Positions 38,017-48,773 of a stretch of 64,000 nucleotides of DNA are shown piece by piece. The notes beneath the pieces were generated by a model, which saw nothing but the letters and a program-made list of their open reading frames with translations, made no database searches and was not told the DNA's origin. Each line of letters opens with the position of its first letter. Position 1 is the first letter of the stretch. The DNA comes from Scylla paramamosain. Its lineage: Eukaryota > Arthropoda > Malacostraca > Decapoda > Portunidae. The position numbers and the translations under genes were made by a program. The stretch is from NCBI RefSeq assembly GCF_035594125.1, contig NC_087186.1, positions 1,524,228 through 1,588,227 on the forward strand. The letters are read 5' to 3'.

Positions 38017-38788
38017 TAGAAGGAGGGTCATTTCTAAACAATTTATACCCAATCACACTGACTACAGAATCAGTAATAACTGGCTGTAATTAAGTCTCGC
38101 CAACACAGCACACCATAACATTATCATTAAAGAGAAATTCAGAAATTAAGTTAATTTTGTTAGTCAAGCAGTTGAGATTTAAAGTAACAAATGTACAGAA
38201 ATAATCAGATACAATACTATTTACAGATGACTGGTACTCACCAGTCAGAAATGGTTCCAATGGATCTGCCAGCCCAAGGAGCCAAGTCTGAGAATATTTA
38301 AGTTATCAGTTCCTGCCCATCACTAGTGGCGAGGGCAGTGTAGCATTAAGGTGCTCTCTGGAGTGTCGTCTTCTTTGTTCAGGTCTGTGAGATCAAGATC
38401 TGTGAGCCCTGGTGACATCCTATGATATGATCACAGGCATGACAGCTGATCTGACTTTTAGGGAAGACATGTGAGGTGGAGATTGACTGTGAGTGGTAGA
38501 TGCTTGACGCCGCCAGCAGGGTGGGCAGGTCAAAGCTGGCGACCCCTGGGGCTAGAAGCTGGCTGCGTAGCAAGGCACAGTGTGATTGGAAGTGGGACTA
38601 CTGCAGCAGGGAGTGTTCTGTTGTTTCCTGTGTGTTCCTGCATCAGGGACACTGAGGGTTTGGGGCCAGACACAGGCGATGTAGGTCTTCTTCCTATCGC
38701 TTGCTAGGTCCTTTTTCCCTTCAGTGTTATGCTCTGGTCTGTCCACTACCTGTGGAGGATAGTGGTGAGCACAGCACAGGGAACAAAA
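38017..38788. other. No recognisable feature
   Basis: Unique-looking sequence between two LINEs. No convincing frame, TIR or RNA gene was recognised. Confidence 0.45.
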
Positions 38789-41700
38789 TTACACATGTAA
38801 CAAGTTAAGTTTCCTCCACACCTGTACTAGGAACTCTTTCATAACCCTTACTATCCTCTCTTTTTCTCTCTTTCTCTCCCCTTGATATAGGCCCAGCACC
38901 ATGAGGACTCCACCATCCTTCTCTAATCTCCTACTCCACTCATCTTCTATAATTTCAGTTAAGGAGCCTATCAACTTGTCTCTCTCTTCTTCATATCCAA
39001 CACACTCCACCACGAAATGTTCCACAGTCTCCCTCACCCCTCTACATGTGTTACATCCCTGGTCCAGCTCAACCCTGTTCCTAGCCTTCACCTCCACTGT
39101 CTCTGTCCTTGCCTTCACTAGCAACTTGCTGACCCAGTCTGCTACATGCCAGTGGAGCACCTCAGGTCCCTCCTTCCACTTGTACCACTTTAATGTAGAC
39201 TTTGTTTCTATCCATCTGCCATCTAAATAGACCACCTTTTTCTATCCTTTTCCTCACCTCTCTGTGTCCTATCCTCCTCCAGTCCTCATCAAAGTTTTCA
39301 CTCCTTTTCCACCTATCCATTTCCCTACTCCATGAAGATCTAATAGAGTTTTCCCTCACTACCTGTTTCACCCACCTATCCTCATCAAATACTTCTATCT
39401 TCTTCAAAAGTTCAGCTTCCCTTTAATTATCCTCTCTCTGAAGGTGCTCCAGCCCATCTCTCCTCTGACAGCTTCTACTGCTGTGCTGCATGGAACACCT
39501 AACCCCCACCTACCTACTATATTCTGGGTCTTCTCCAATCTTGTTAAGTCTCCCTCCCGGTAGTAGGTAATTTCAGACCCATACATGCAGTAAGGCACTG
39601 CCATTCCCTTCCATAAACTTCTGCCTACCTCATACTTGTTGATTATCCTACTTCCTACATTCATTATCAATCCTGTTATCTTCCTGGCTTTTCCTTAATT
39701 TATTTTCATTTGTTTTTCATCTCCTATTCCTTCTTTGCTTATCTCTAGCCCCAAGTAAGTGTACCTCTCCACCACCTTTGCTATGCTGTTCCCTAATATC
39801 CACTGTCCCTCTACCTCACTGTTAAACTCCACCAACTTACATTTCCTGTCACTATACTTAACACCTCACTCTTGTCCACCCACAACTCCTCCATGTCCTC
39901 CTTATTCTTTGTCATCAGCACTATGTCATTGGCATAGGCTAGACATTTTAATCTCTTATCCCCAACTTTAACACCCTTCCCTGAAACCCTGATCCTTGTA
40001 TGTAAATATTAAATAAGGTTGGGGACATCACACACCCATGCCATACTCCAACATTGTTTCTCATCCAACCTGTACTAATGTCTCCTAATGTGAACTTCAC
40101 CTTATTATCCTCATACAGCTTCCTAATTACCTGCACTACCTTCCTGTCCACCCTCTGTGTGCAAGTAATGTCAGCAGTTTGCTCCTGTCTACCTTAGCAT
40201 AGGCCTTCTCTATATCTATGAAAACCAAGAACAGCTCCTTCCTTAACTTAATATTTCTTTCAATAATTTCCTTCATAAATAGCACATTTTCTAAGCCACC
40301 TCTGCCCTGCCTAAAACCACTCTGCTCCTCTCCAAGCACCTTATTCTCCTCTATCCAAGTCTTCAGTTTATTACTAATTACCCAACCTTGGCTAGTATAT
40401 TCATCACTGCTATAGGTCTGTAATTACCTACGTCCTCCCTTGGCTTTCCTCCTCCCTTGTGTATGAGTGTAATTCTGTTCCTGTTCCAATCTTGAAGCAC
40501 CTCCACTATCTCTAATATTTTCCTGAACAGCCCAGTTAGTGCCCATTTTAATGCTTCCCCACTGTACTTTATGAACTCACCTATGATGCTGTCTGTCCCG
40601 CCTGCTTTCCCTGTCTTGATGGCTCTCATCACTAAAGCTATGCCTTGCTCCTCTATCTTAACATCTTCCATCCCCTCTAGATTTATTACTGTAAATGGAC
40701 ATATTTCCTGTTTCCTCTTCCTCCTCCTGCCTAATAATCCTGTGCCAATACTCCTCCACTATGGGCACCACTTCCTCCTCGCTGCTTGTCTCCCTGCCAT
40801 CCACCTTCAGCTTCACCCCCTGGAGTGTTGCCGGCCCACCCAAGTTTCTCCTTAATCGTCTCCAAGCTTCCTTTTCTCTTTCTCTCCGTGGCATGTTGTT
40901 GAGGGTCCTTGCCTGCTCTCCCTCCAACTTCTCAATCTTACCTCTAATGATTGCCTGAGCTGCTTTCTTTGCATCTATATAATTATCCCAAGCTTGTATC
41001 CATTCTGCTTCATACCTTCCTCCAGATCTTTTTGCCAGTCTAGCTAGGTTCCTTTGTTTCCTATAATCTCTTTTCCTGTCTCCTAATGCCTTAGCTACCT
41101 CCTCATCCCACCATCCTTTCAGTCTGGTTTTCCCTACCTTAATCTTCTTTACACCCACAGACTTCTTTACCTGTCACCTTATGTTTTGTTTGATGACACA
41201 TTCCCATTCACTTACTGTCCTTCCTACCTCCTCTCTCTCTCTTGGCATAATTTCTTCCATTTCTCTACAGTACTTCACCCAGTCTGAATTCTTTAAGTTC
41301 CACTTCTCTTTCCACACTTCTTTCCTAACTCCTGTACATTTCCTGGTCTTCCCAATGGTAATGCCTATTAAGAAGTGACGTGAATCATTTATTCCTTCAT
41401 TTTTCCATATCCTACATCCCTATTGCTCTACCTGTTCATTTACTGACTTAGTCTAATGCCGACTCAATTCTCCTATCTCTCCATGTTACAGGTTTTTCCA
41501 ACTCCCATTTCTTGATCCTCATTTTCATGTCAGCAGTGAAATCTAATATCAGCTGCCCATTTTGGTTCACCATCTCCTCCATTAACCCTATGTGTCCATT
41601 CAGATCACCCATTACAACCCATTTATTTTGTCCTACTCTCTCTTTCAAGCTAGTCACTGCCTCATAAAGCTTCCCATTATCCTCATCATTCCTCTGGCTC

Positions 41701-41963
41701 TCCATCCCCATATACACCACTGTCACCCACCACACATTCCACTGCTCTGTGATCTTCACTGTTAACATGTCACCCTTATTGTGACCTAGTCTACCTTCCA
41801 TTTCCCTTGTTATCTTGATTTCCTCCACACTCCTACCTTCCTTTTCCCTCATAATCACCCCCACCCCTCCTCCTTTCTTCTCTCCTGCTTGCCTGCCTCT
41901 ACCTAAGACTAACCAACCTCCTTCACTCCACTCAATGCTGTCATGCCATCCTGTTTCACCCAC
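38789..41963 (-). pseudogene. LINE E ORF2: endonuclease, RT, C-terminal zinc-binding motif; dead
   Basis: Minus-strand blocks in order are GVGETGWHDSIEW and WVVMGDLNGHIG (endonuclease, 41450-41963), a linker (40658-41158), then the RT with GKAGGTDSIIGEF and NYRPIAVMN (40400-40610), EEQSGFRQGRGGLENVLF and LFLVFIDIEKAYAKVDR (40160-40335), and GCVMSPTLFNIYI (near 40040). The catalytic RT residues are damaged: AYDKVD reads AYAKVD, and the YADD block (near 39910-39950) reads LAYANDIVLM. The C-terminus has a C-x2-C-x8-H-x4-C motif, CNTCRGVRETVEHFVVEC (near 39010-39060). Several frameshifts separate these parts. Confidence 0.88.
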
Positions 41964-41979
41964 TCCTATTACGGGTATC

Positions 41980-42121
41980 CGGTCATTTCGCCCACATGCC
42001 ATTTCGCCACACTATGGAGTCATTTCGCCCACAGGTCATTTCGCCCACACTGTGGAGTCATTTCGCCCACACCATGGAGTCATTTCGCCCACACCGTGGG
42101 GTCATTTCGCCCACACTGTGG
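41980..42121. repeat. Left subterminal array of the MULE
   Basis: Seven copies of a GTCATTTCGCCCACA-type motif (one shortened to CCATTTCGCCACA), mostly spaced by ACTGTGGA-like spacers in units of about 24 bp. The right end has a matching array in opposite orientation. Confidence 0.93.
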
Positions 42122-42526
42122 CAGGGTTGCCAACCTGATTTTGCAGATAGTACTAGGATATACCGAAGGCTGGATATTATGATAATAGCTCATATCTAGT
42201 ATGTCACAGCTATAGGTAAATGCAACTAGGTAAAATACACACCACTGATCTTTACTGTAGCTGCCTTCCTAGGGTATATGACACAAAGTCCCGACTGCTA
42301 TCACTCTTTTTAATGATTAGCGTGAACTGGAAAAAAACACATTCCATCACAAAATCGTAAACCCTAAATATGTACATATACAACAAATTAATTATGTTAA
42401 AGATAGCTGGGTTAAACAATTCAACAATGCACAATCATAGCATTACAAATATGGCAAAGAAATATACTCTAACAATTATAACTATCTCATGGCTACACTT
42501 GAAAGGAGAAACACTCAAATTATCTC
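42122..42526. other. MULE interior, no feature recognised
   Basis: AT-rich, non-coding sequence between the left array and the tRNA-like sequence. Confidence 0.5.
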
Positions 42527-42599
42527 CACCCAACCGGGGAATCGAACCCCAGTTCTCTGGCTTGTGAAGCCAGCGCTCTAATCACTGAATTACCGGGAA
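42527..42599 (-). tRNA. tRNA-Val(CAC)-like sequence, probably a pseudogene or SINE head
   Basis: The minus strand has a good anticodon arm (CTGGC-TTCACAA-GCCAG, anticodon CAC), a T arm (TGGGG-TTCGATT-CCCCG with GGTTCGATTCC as B box) and a D-arm region TAATTCAGTGATTAGAGC resembling an A box. The acceptor stem barely pairs (TTCCCGG against GTTGGGT), so a functional tRNA is unlikely. It lies inside the MULE. A captured tRNA pseudogene or a SINE 5' end are the alternatives. Confidence 0.55.
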
Positions 42600-42835
42600 G
42601 TGTGTGGGGGGGGGGCAGCAGGGAGGGGGGAGGAAGGGGGGTTGGAGGAAAGGAGAAAAGAGAGAGAGCAGGGAGGGAGGAGGGAAGGGCTAAGAGGAAG
42701 AAAGGTAGGAGGGAAGGAAGGTAGGGAGAGAAGAGGGAGGGAAGAGGGAGGGAGGAGGGATGGTGTGGGATATAAGCTGGCAGGGAGGAAGAAGAGAGGG
42801 GGGTGAGAGGGAGGAGGTGGAAGATAAGGGATCGA
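42600..42835. repeat. Purine-rich (GGGA/GGAA) tract
   Basis: About 235 bp almost entirely of G and A on the plus strand, with GGGAGGGAGGA-type units and little perfect periodicity. Confidence 0.85.
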
Positions 42836-42854
42836 GTGTGTGTGGGTGTGTATT

Positions 42855-42856
42855 AT

Positions 42857-42891
<35 letters not shown>

Positions 42892-42892
42892 C

Positions 42893-42952
<60 letters not shown>
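42855..42952. repeat. (AAT)n microsatellite
   Basis: About 30 ATA/AAT units with a short ACAACA interruption. Confidence 0.97.
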
Positions 42953-43034
42953 CATTTTTTTAGTAAGGCAGTCAAGGAGTGAAAATATACTTAATTCATA
43001 AGAAACTATTCACAAAGCCTATGGAAGTGTGTGT

Positions 43035-43035
43035 C

Positions 43036-43121
<86 letters not shown>
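43035..43121. repeat. (GT)n microsatellite
   Basis: About 85 bp of GT repeat just upstream of the MULE transposase gene. Confidence 0.97.
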
Positions 43122-43189
43122 GTTTGGTGGTTCATTTCCTATGTTTTGTAATTACTAATTGACCATAGAATAAAACAGTTCCTGGCAAG

Positions 43190-45078
43190 ATGGTAGACTG
43201 CACAGACGAGTGTATTCAGTGCCTCGTACCTGTAAGGGCAAGGCAAGGTCTGCAGTGCGACGTGTGGGAGGTGGCAACACAGGAAATGCAATACTGGCGT
43301 ATCTCGTGCTGATTACTGGGCAGCTGTGAGATCCGGTATTTCCATTGATTGGAATTGTAATACTTGCACCTTCACTGACAAACCAACCTCCCATCCAGTG
43401 GACGACCCAGCCACCCCTGCCATGGAACACGAACCATACATTCCTGCAGTTGAACAAGAGTCTTCAGTTGATGACCCACCTGATTTGCCAATGGAACTAG
43501 AGGATTCACTTGACGACCCAGCCATACAAGATACTGAACTGCAGCCAGAAAGTGAAGTTACATTCCAGCTCTTTGAAAAGGGCACACAGCGTGGTAGAGA
43601 TAAGCTCGTTGACAGCCATGGGTACACTTACAACAAAAAAATGCAGCGATCGAATGTAACTTACTGGCAGTGTACTAATCGCCCTAAAAGTAATCCATGC
43701 AAGGCACTAGTAATGCAGAGAAATGGAAAATATGTAAAGAACAACGTGTTGCACAACCATTCACCACCAACTGGCTCAGATATCGTCATTAAAGTAACAT
43801 TACAGGTAAAGAAACTGGCAGCACAAGATCTGTTTAAACCAGCGACTGCTATAGTGGATGCTGTGTTGCTAAAAGAGATAGGAAATGCACCATGCCCTAG
43901 TCTGCCTAAGCCAGAGCATTTGGCAAGAACAGCAAACAGACAAAGACAAATTTTAAGACCTACAGAGCCCAAAAACCTGAATTTTGAGCTAGAAGTAAAT
44001 CACATTCCTGACGACTTTCTTATAGGTGACGTATCAGTTCGTGAACGCCGCCATTTGATCTTCGCAACAACAGAACAAATAGCACATCTAACGAGGGCAA
44101 AGTCATGGTACATTGATAGCACATTCAAGCTATGCAGGCACCATTTTACACAGCTGATGACAGTCAACACTTTTGTGAGGGCAGACAACCATGCAAAACA
44201 AGTCCCCTTACTATTTGTCATTATGTCTGGGAGAAAAAAGAGTGACTACAGAAAAGTTTTCCATGAAGTTTTAACTAGTTTACCAAATGAGCCTTCTGTT
44301 CAGCACATAACAATTGACTATGAGAAAGCAATGTGGAAAGTCTTGCTTGAAGTTTTGCCTAATGCCAAGGTCAAGGGATGCGAATACCATTGGACGCAAG
44401 CTGTATGGAGAAAGGTTAGTCACTTTAGCTAATTGCCTACAGATTTTTTATATATAGTACCTGTCGAATAATAGTTTTAAAACAAATTGGATCACCACAA
44501 TATGACCAGATTTTTTTTCTTTTGTACAATACAATGTCTAATTTCTTTGTTTTGAAATACTTATGTAGGTTCAAGAGGTTGGTCTCCAGCATGCATACAC
44601 ACGTGATGACGGGACGTACAAATACTTACAGAAAGTGATGGCCCTTCCATTTCTGCCTGAGGCAGATATAGGTCCCGTGTTTGAACCACAGCCCGGTTGC
44701 AGACTATAATGCAGTACATTTCAAGAACATGGATCCACAACTCCTTATGGCCAAATTCTAGCTGGAGTATTTTCAATCAGTCTATCCGCACCAATAATGA
44801 CCTTGAAGGCTGGCACAATCAACTAAACAAACGTGCTGCAGGTAGATGTAACCTCCAGTTTTACCTCCTCGTAAGCCTTCTCCACAAAGAGGCTAAATTG
44901 ACATCTATCTACATAAGGCTAGTATCCGAAAAAAAAGCTACGAAGGATACAATGGAAAAAATATAGAAACTTACAGGGTCAAATATTTACTCTTTGGGAG
45001 GAACACGTGAGGGGTGAGTGATCGGCATATCAGTTGCTGAAAGCGTGTGCTCACCTGAATGGCCCAGTGCGCAGCTGA
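43190..45078 (+). pseudogene. MULE transposase: PHD-like finger, FLYWCH finger, MULE catalytic domain; frameshifted, one intron
   Basis: The likely start is the ATG at 43190 (context CAAGATGG). The first 25 codons read MVDCTDECIQCLV then QCDV. After a one-base frameshift near 43264 the next frame gives RWQHRKCNTGVSRADYW and SIDWNCNTC, completing a PHD-like C-x2-C...C...H-x2-C...C-x2-C pattern. The long open part (to 44414) has a FLYWCH finger (DSHGYTYNKK, YWQCTN, then LHNHSPP) and the MULE core, with Asp in SWYIDSTFKLC and Asp in HITIDYEKAM, followed by the C-x2-H motif GCEYHWTQAVWRKV. A spliceable intron lies at 44415-44578 (AAG|GTTAGT ... TTATGTAG|G), phase 0. Exon 2 (VQEVGLQHAYT...) needs a frameshift near 44695 to reach RTWIHNSLW and RTNNDLEGWHNQLN, and another near 44960. 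It is not functional as read. Confidence 0.85.
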
Positions 45079-45317
45079 ATCTATATTTTAATAAAAGTTT
45101 CTAATTCTTTGTCACTATTTGAATATTACATATATGTAACTGCCTTTTAATCAAAGTTTTTTTTTATTCTTTGTAACTACTTTTTGGTCATTACTTTCTG
45201 AATATTACATTTATTTAAGTGTCTTTTGATAAAAGTTTATTTTTAATTCTTTGTCACCACTTTCTTAATCTTACATGTATGTAGATTTTTTAAATAATTA
45301 TTTCTTTTTTTAAATAT

Positions 45318-45404
45318 ATGTGGGCGAATTGACTCTCATATGTGGGCGAATTGACCTGTGGGCGAATTGACTTGTGGGTGAATTGACATGTGGGCGAAAT
45401 GACC
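45318..45404. repeat. Right subterminal array of the MULE
   Basis: Five copies of TGTGGGCGAATTGAC-type units, the last TGTGGGCGAAATGACCG next to the element tip. They are the complement of the left array motif, with AATTGAC replacing AAATGAC in inner copies. Confidence 0.92.
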
Positions 45405-45417
45405 GTAATTCCTATTA

Positions 45418-46756
45418 CGTCTTCTATCAGCACCCTCCACTTTCCCTCACTCCATCTATTTGTATTCAGGAAGGTAAACAGCATCTCTCCTTTCCATGCC
45501 TTCTCCTATTCTTGTATGGAGCCCTCCAAGTGCAAGGCCCACTCTATCACATTCCAGGCTACCCATACCTTCCCTATGTTGGACATGTGGACACTGTCTG
45601 GTGACCACACCCAATTCATCTTTTCCCACAACTGCAGGCCATCACACTCCTATTCTTCTAGCTTCCCTATGCATCTCCTGTTCACCTATCTCCTCTCCTG
45701 GCCAAATTTTTGACCCTCCTTATCCCACCTCATGGGGATGCACATCAATAAGGGCCTCTTGTCTATCTTCTCCCTTACCACGTGAACTATCTCCCATCCA
45801 CCGCACTGTCTCCTTTCCTCATGTCTCCTCTAAGCCGTTCCCTCCTCCCTTGATCACCACCAGGTCCTCAGGTCCCATTTCCCTGAGGTGTTGTCTCACT
45901 ACCTCATGGATGACCCTGATCCCTGGTCTCTTTTGTCTTTTGTCCATTACCTTATATCCACCTTTTGACAACATGTACATCTGTTTACTTACTCCACTCA
46001 TGAGACTATCTCTGAATATCCATACTCTCCCTCCTGCCTTCTCCCATGTCCTCAGCTTTGGCCTTCTACCCTACTACCCTACTGTGTCTTTCTCCAGGAG
46101 TGGTGTCCTACTCTCATCCATGTCCCTGTCCTTGGCCTGGCATTGTCTCTCTGCTCCATCCAGTTGCTGTCCTTCTCCTCCCTTCTGTTGTAATGATCCT
46201 CCCTATCCTGGTCTGTCTTCTTGACCTTACCACTGCTGCTCTCCTGTACTCTACTGGCACAGCCCACAGCCTGCCTAGTGGCCACACGCCTCTCTTCACA
46301 GTCCTGCTTTTCTTCACCTAGCTCTGCCTGCTCCTTCCTCCCCAGTAAGTGTGATCCTGAGGTTCTTTTGACTGGTCCTTTACTTCGGCAGGGAGCTTAG
46401 AATCCTCCATCCCCCTGCCTTGGCCTTCCTCTTCCCCCTTGGCAGACCTGACGTCACTCCCAGGGGCGTCCTCCCCGGCCACCTCCGTTTCGGAGCCCTC
46501 CACCTCATTTCTCAGTGAGTGCCTCCCATTCCCCCTTCATCCTCAAGAGACACCCGCTGCACAGGAACAAGAGGTTCTTGTTCTTGAGGACCCTATCTCC
46601 TGCACCCTTTAGCCCAACACACTCCACACGATACCAATCATACCACCTTCCACATGCTACTCCTCTGCAGCGACGTGTTACCTCCTTCCTGCATTTCTCG
46701 CAGTCGCTGTTAAACACTTTTTTTTTTTTTTTGCCTAAAATGAGGCTAACACGCAA
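45418..46756 (-). pseudogene. LINE E ORF1: PHD-like zinc finger plus SGNH-like domain remnant
   Basis: The first 84 codons (46505-46756) give a cysteine-rich finger, DCEKCRKEVTRRCRGVACGRW, then ECVGLKGAGD and FLCSGC, which is PHD-like. A stop at 46505 ends the frame. Further minus-strand frames include an acidic linker (46318-46503) and 'GPEDLVVIKGGGNGLEE' (45830-45870), matching the GGGNDLER block of the related element at 49.3 kb, the Asn/Gly block of SGNH hydrolases. Frames shift often. The part next to the insertion (45418-45484) already belongs to the start of the endonuclease (KWRVLIEDVIG). Confidence 0.75.
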
Positions 46757-46760
46757 CCCA

Positions 46761-47455
46761 CACCCTCGAATAAGTTTACAAAATATTTAAGAGCTTCCGC
46801 CTAGTACTCACCTACAAACATCAACAATGATCAGCACCGTCAGCTGATGTTTGTTTTGAACGGTGAGGCGGTGAAGGGTGAGAGCTACATCTAGCACGCG
46901 GAACGGTTTTCTCACCCATGGCTGTAGGGAGAAAACCCTTGGGTATTGACCCATAAACATGATGCGGATGGCATCGCTGTGTGTGTTGTCCCAGTAGAAT
47001 TGGCTCAACTGAGAGATGAGGTGTCTTGTGGTAGAGAGAGACGGAGGGAAATTGCGTGATGTTTACATCTGACAGAGCCATCTTGGGGGCAGTGTCAGCA
47101 ATCCAGGATTGCCAGATGAGCTTTTTTTTATAGAAAAAAAAAAAAAACATTTTTTTTCTTTTCAAGCATTTGGCCTAAATTACCAAATCTGGCTTTTCTT
47201 GAATATGTGGCTTAAATATTGTTACGCACTATGCGATCTCCACTGTCACCAGCTGCCGCACAACATTCGCTACACTTAGCCTGGTTCACACTAGTCTATT
47301 TTTACGGATTCCGTTTCGCGTTCAACGTCTAACAATGACGTCACAAAAACGGAGTCAGTACTGAACGGAGAAGCTACCCGGCCTCCGTAATCAGTATCTA
47401 TGTTTGTGAACATGGCCGCGAGGTGAGATCTCCTCGACAAGGAATATGGGTAAAA
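46761..47455. other. Possible LINE E 5' UTR and unknown sequence
   Basis: CpG-containing sequence upstream (minus orientation) of LINE E ORF1. Two short minus-strand frames exist (46808-47008 and 46821-47165) but neither resembles a known protein. Contains poly-A/T tracts near 47127-47160. Confidence 0.4.
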
Positions 47456-48481
47456 CTGCAGGGTTGGACCTCCCCCTTTTCCTCCATCCCACCCCCCCCC
47501 CACCCTCCCCAACAAGCTTGGGGGCCTGTGGGGAATCGGAGGTTTTGGGAGGGAGACATTAAAGAGCGATAAATGGACTGAAAAATTTAGGGACATTTCC
47601 CTAGAAATTTCCCTAGAATAAAAAATTGGGGATAAAATTTAAGTTTCAACCAATACACCAGAATAATTATATACCTAACCTAACCTAACCTAGACGGGGG
47701 AGGCTGCGCCCCCCTGGACCCTCCCAAGGTTATTAACCTAACCTTAACCTAACCGGGGGGCTGCGCCCCCCCTGGACCCCCCCTAAGGTTACTAACCTAA
47801 CCTAACCTTAACCTAACTTAACCGGGGGGCTGCACCCCCCCTGGAACCCCCCTAAGGTTACTAACCTAACCTAACTTATATCCTTGGCTAGTAACCTAGC
47901 CATGCAATAGTATCTTAGCCACGCAATAACAGTACAGTACCTAGGGAAATTTCCCTAGATTGAAAAAAAGCATTTATAGCTCTTCTATACCTCCTCCCCC
48001 CAAAAACTCCCGATATGATGATGATATAATAAGAAATTCATCAATGTGACTTACGTTTACGGTTGCTGTGGAGATATTAGAAAATACGGGTAAAACTGCA
48101 AATAATCCGTAATCGCAGTCAACACACCTATCTCCCGCCATGGCACAACTAAGAGTATATCAGCAGGCCACCCTTGTCAGCCGTGACTGACAGAGATCAC
48201 ACGTATTGTATGGTGATTGGCAGATGTATTATCACGTGAATTGACGACGTCACGCTCCAGCTGCGTGCGCTACACACGAACACACGCATTAATTTGTGTA
48301 GCTTCACTCGGAAGGGATGATTGTGGACTTAGTTTCTGGAGGCGGCGCGCTATTAATTTAATTACTACGGCCTTACAAAAGCCTTCCCCACATTGAAAAC
48401 ATCACAGACATGTTCTATAGTAAGTACTCTATCACGTTGCAATGTGTTTTTAATGAATAGAGAGGAGGTCCAACCCTGCAG
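47456..48481. other. ~1-kb segment bounded by 18-bp perfect inverted repeats (possible non-autonomous DNA element)
   Basis: CTGCAGGGTTGGACCTCC at 47456-47473 recurs in reverse complement at 48464-48481. The interior holds the telomere-like array (47668-47880), a TTTCCCTAGAAATTTCCCTAG-type palindromic motif near 47596 and again near 47940, and CpG-rich unique sequence. I find no clear target duplication outside the repeats, so transposon status is unproven. No coding sequence was recognised. Confidence 0.55.
47668..47880. repeat. Tandem array of CCTAA telomere-like units and GC-rich hairpins
   Basis: Three successive units of about 60-70 bp. Each has several CCTAA(C) pentamers, then a GC palindrome such as GGGGGGCTGCGCCCCCC, then CTGGACCC...CCTAAGGTTACTAA. 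CCTAA is the complement of the arthropod telomere repeat TTAGG. Confidence 0.88.
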
Positions 48482-48773
48482 ATATACGGTATTTTCCGGT
48501 TGTCTGGTTGTCACTTATTAATACACTGTCATTACCACAGCTGCTGAGTGAGGCTTGTTGCGTTTCTGCAGTTTGTTGGGCTGAAACCTGTCCAGTCCAT
48601 CCTTGTGCATGTGTTTACATGCTTTGTAGTGATGCCGCTGTTGTGAAAAAAATCTGCGCAGGCGAGAAAATTGCCCCTGTGACGATTTGAGGACAGACGG
48701 AGGACGTGTGTGACTCCGCTCCTGTATTTCTAAGTAACTTCTCGGATTTTTTTTGCCAATAGTAATTGTCAGG
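48482..48773. other. Likely 5' UTR of the plus-strand LINE E relative
   Basis: It directly precedes the ORF1 start at 48774. No separate feature was recognised. Confidence 0.4.

Larger units (their letters stand above)
41973..45408 (+). mobile_element. Mutator-like (MULE) DNA transposon, 3,436 bp
   Basis: It is flanked by 9-bp target duplications TCCTATTAC at 41964-41972 and 45409-45417. Its ends share a 19-bp inverted repeat CGGTCATTTCGCCCACATG a few bases in from each tip. Both ends carry arrays of related short units with TTCGCCCACA. It encodes a FLYWCH/MULE-type transposase on the plus strand. The 9-bp duplication and transposase type fit the Mutator superfamily. It sits in LINE E and restores that LINE when removed with one target copy. 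Confidence 0.92.
38789..46760 (-). mobile_element. LINE E (two-ORF non-LTR element with PHD/SGNH-type ORF1), minus strand, split by a Mutator-like element
   Basis: ORF1 relics occupy 45418-46756, and the endonuclease, RT and C-terminal domains occupy 38789-41963. They are interrupted by a 3,436-bp Mutator-like insertion at 41973-45408 with a 9-bp target duplication. Across the junction the endonuclease reads continuously (...LIEDVIG then VGETGWHD...). PHD and esterase (SGNH) domains in ORF1 are known from CR1-like LINEs. A plus-strand relative lies at 48.8-52.6 kb. Confidence 0.85.

Noticed and set aside
41980..42121. Regularly spaced repeats resembling a CRISPR array
   Set aside because: They are imperfect subterminal repeats of a Mutator-like element in a eukaryotic genome, mirrored at its other end, with no cas genes.
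45496..46224. 242-codon plus-strand frame
   Set aside because: It is the antisense of degraded LINE E ORF1; the proline/serine-rich, hydrophobic translation is typical of an antisense frame.
46808..47165. Two short minus-strand frames as a host gene
   Set aside because: No similarity recognised, no convincing splice context, and they lie where the LINE E 5' UTR is expected.
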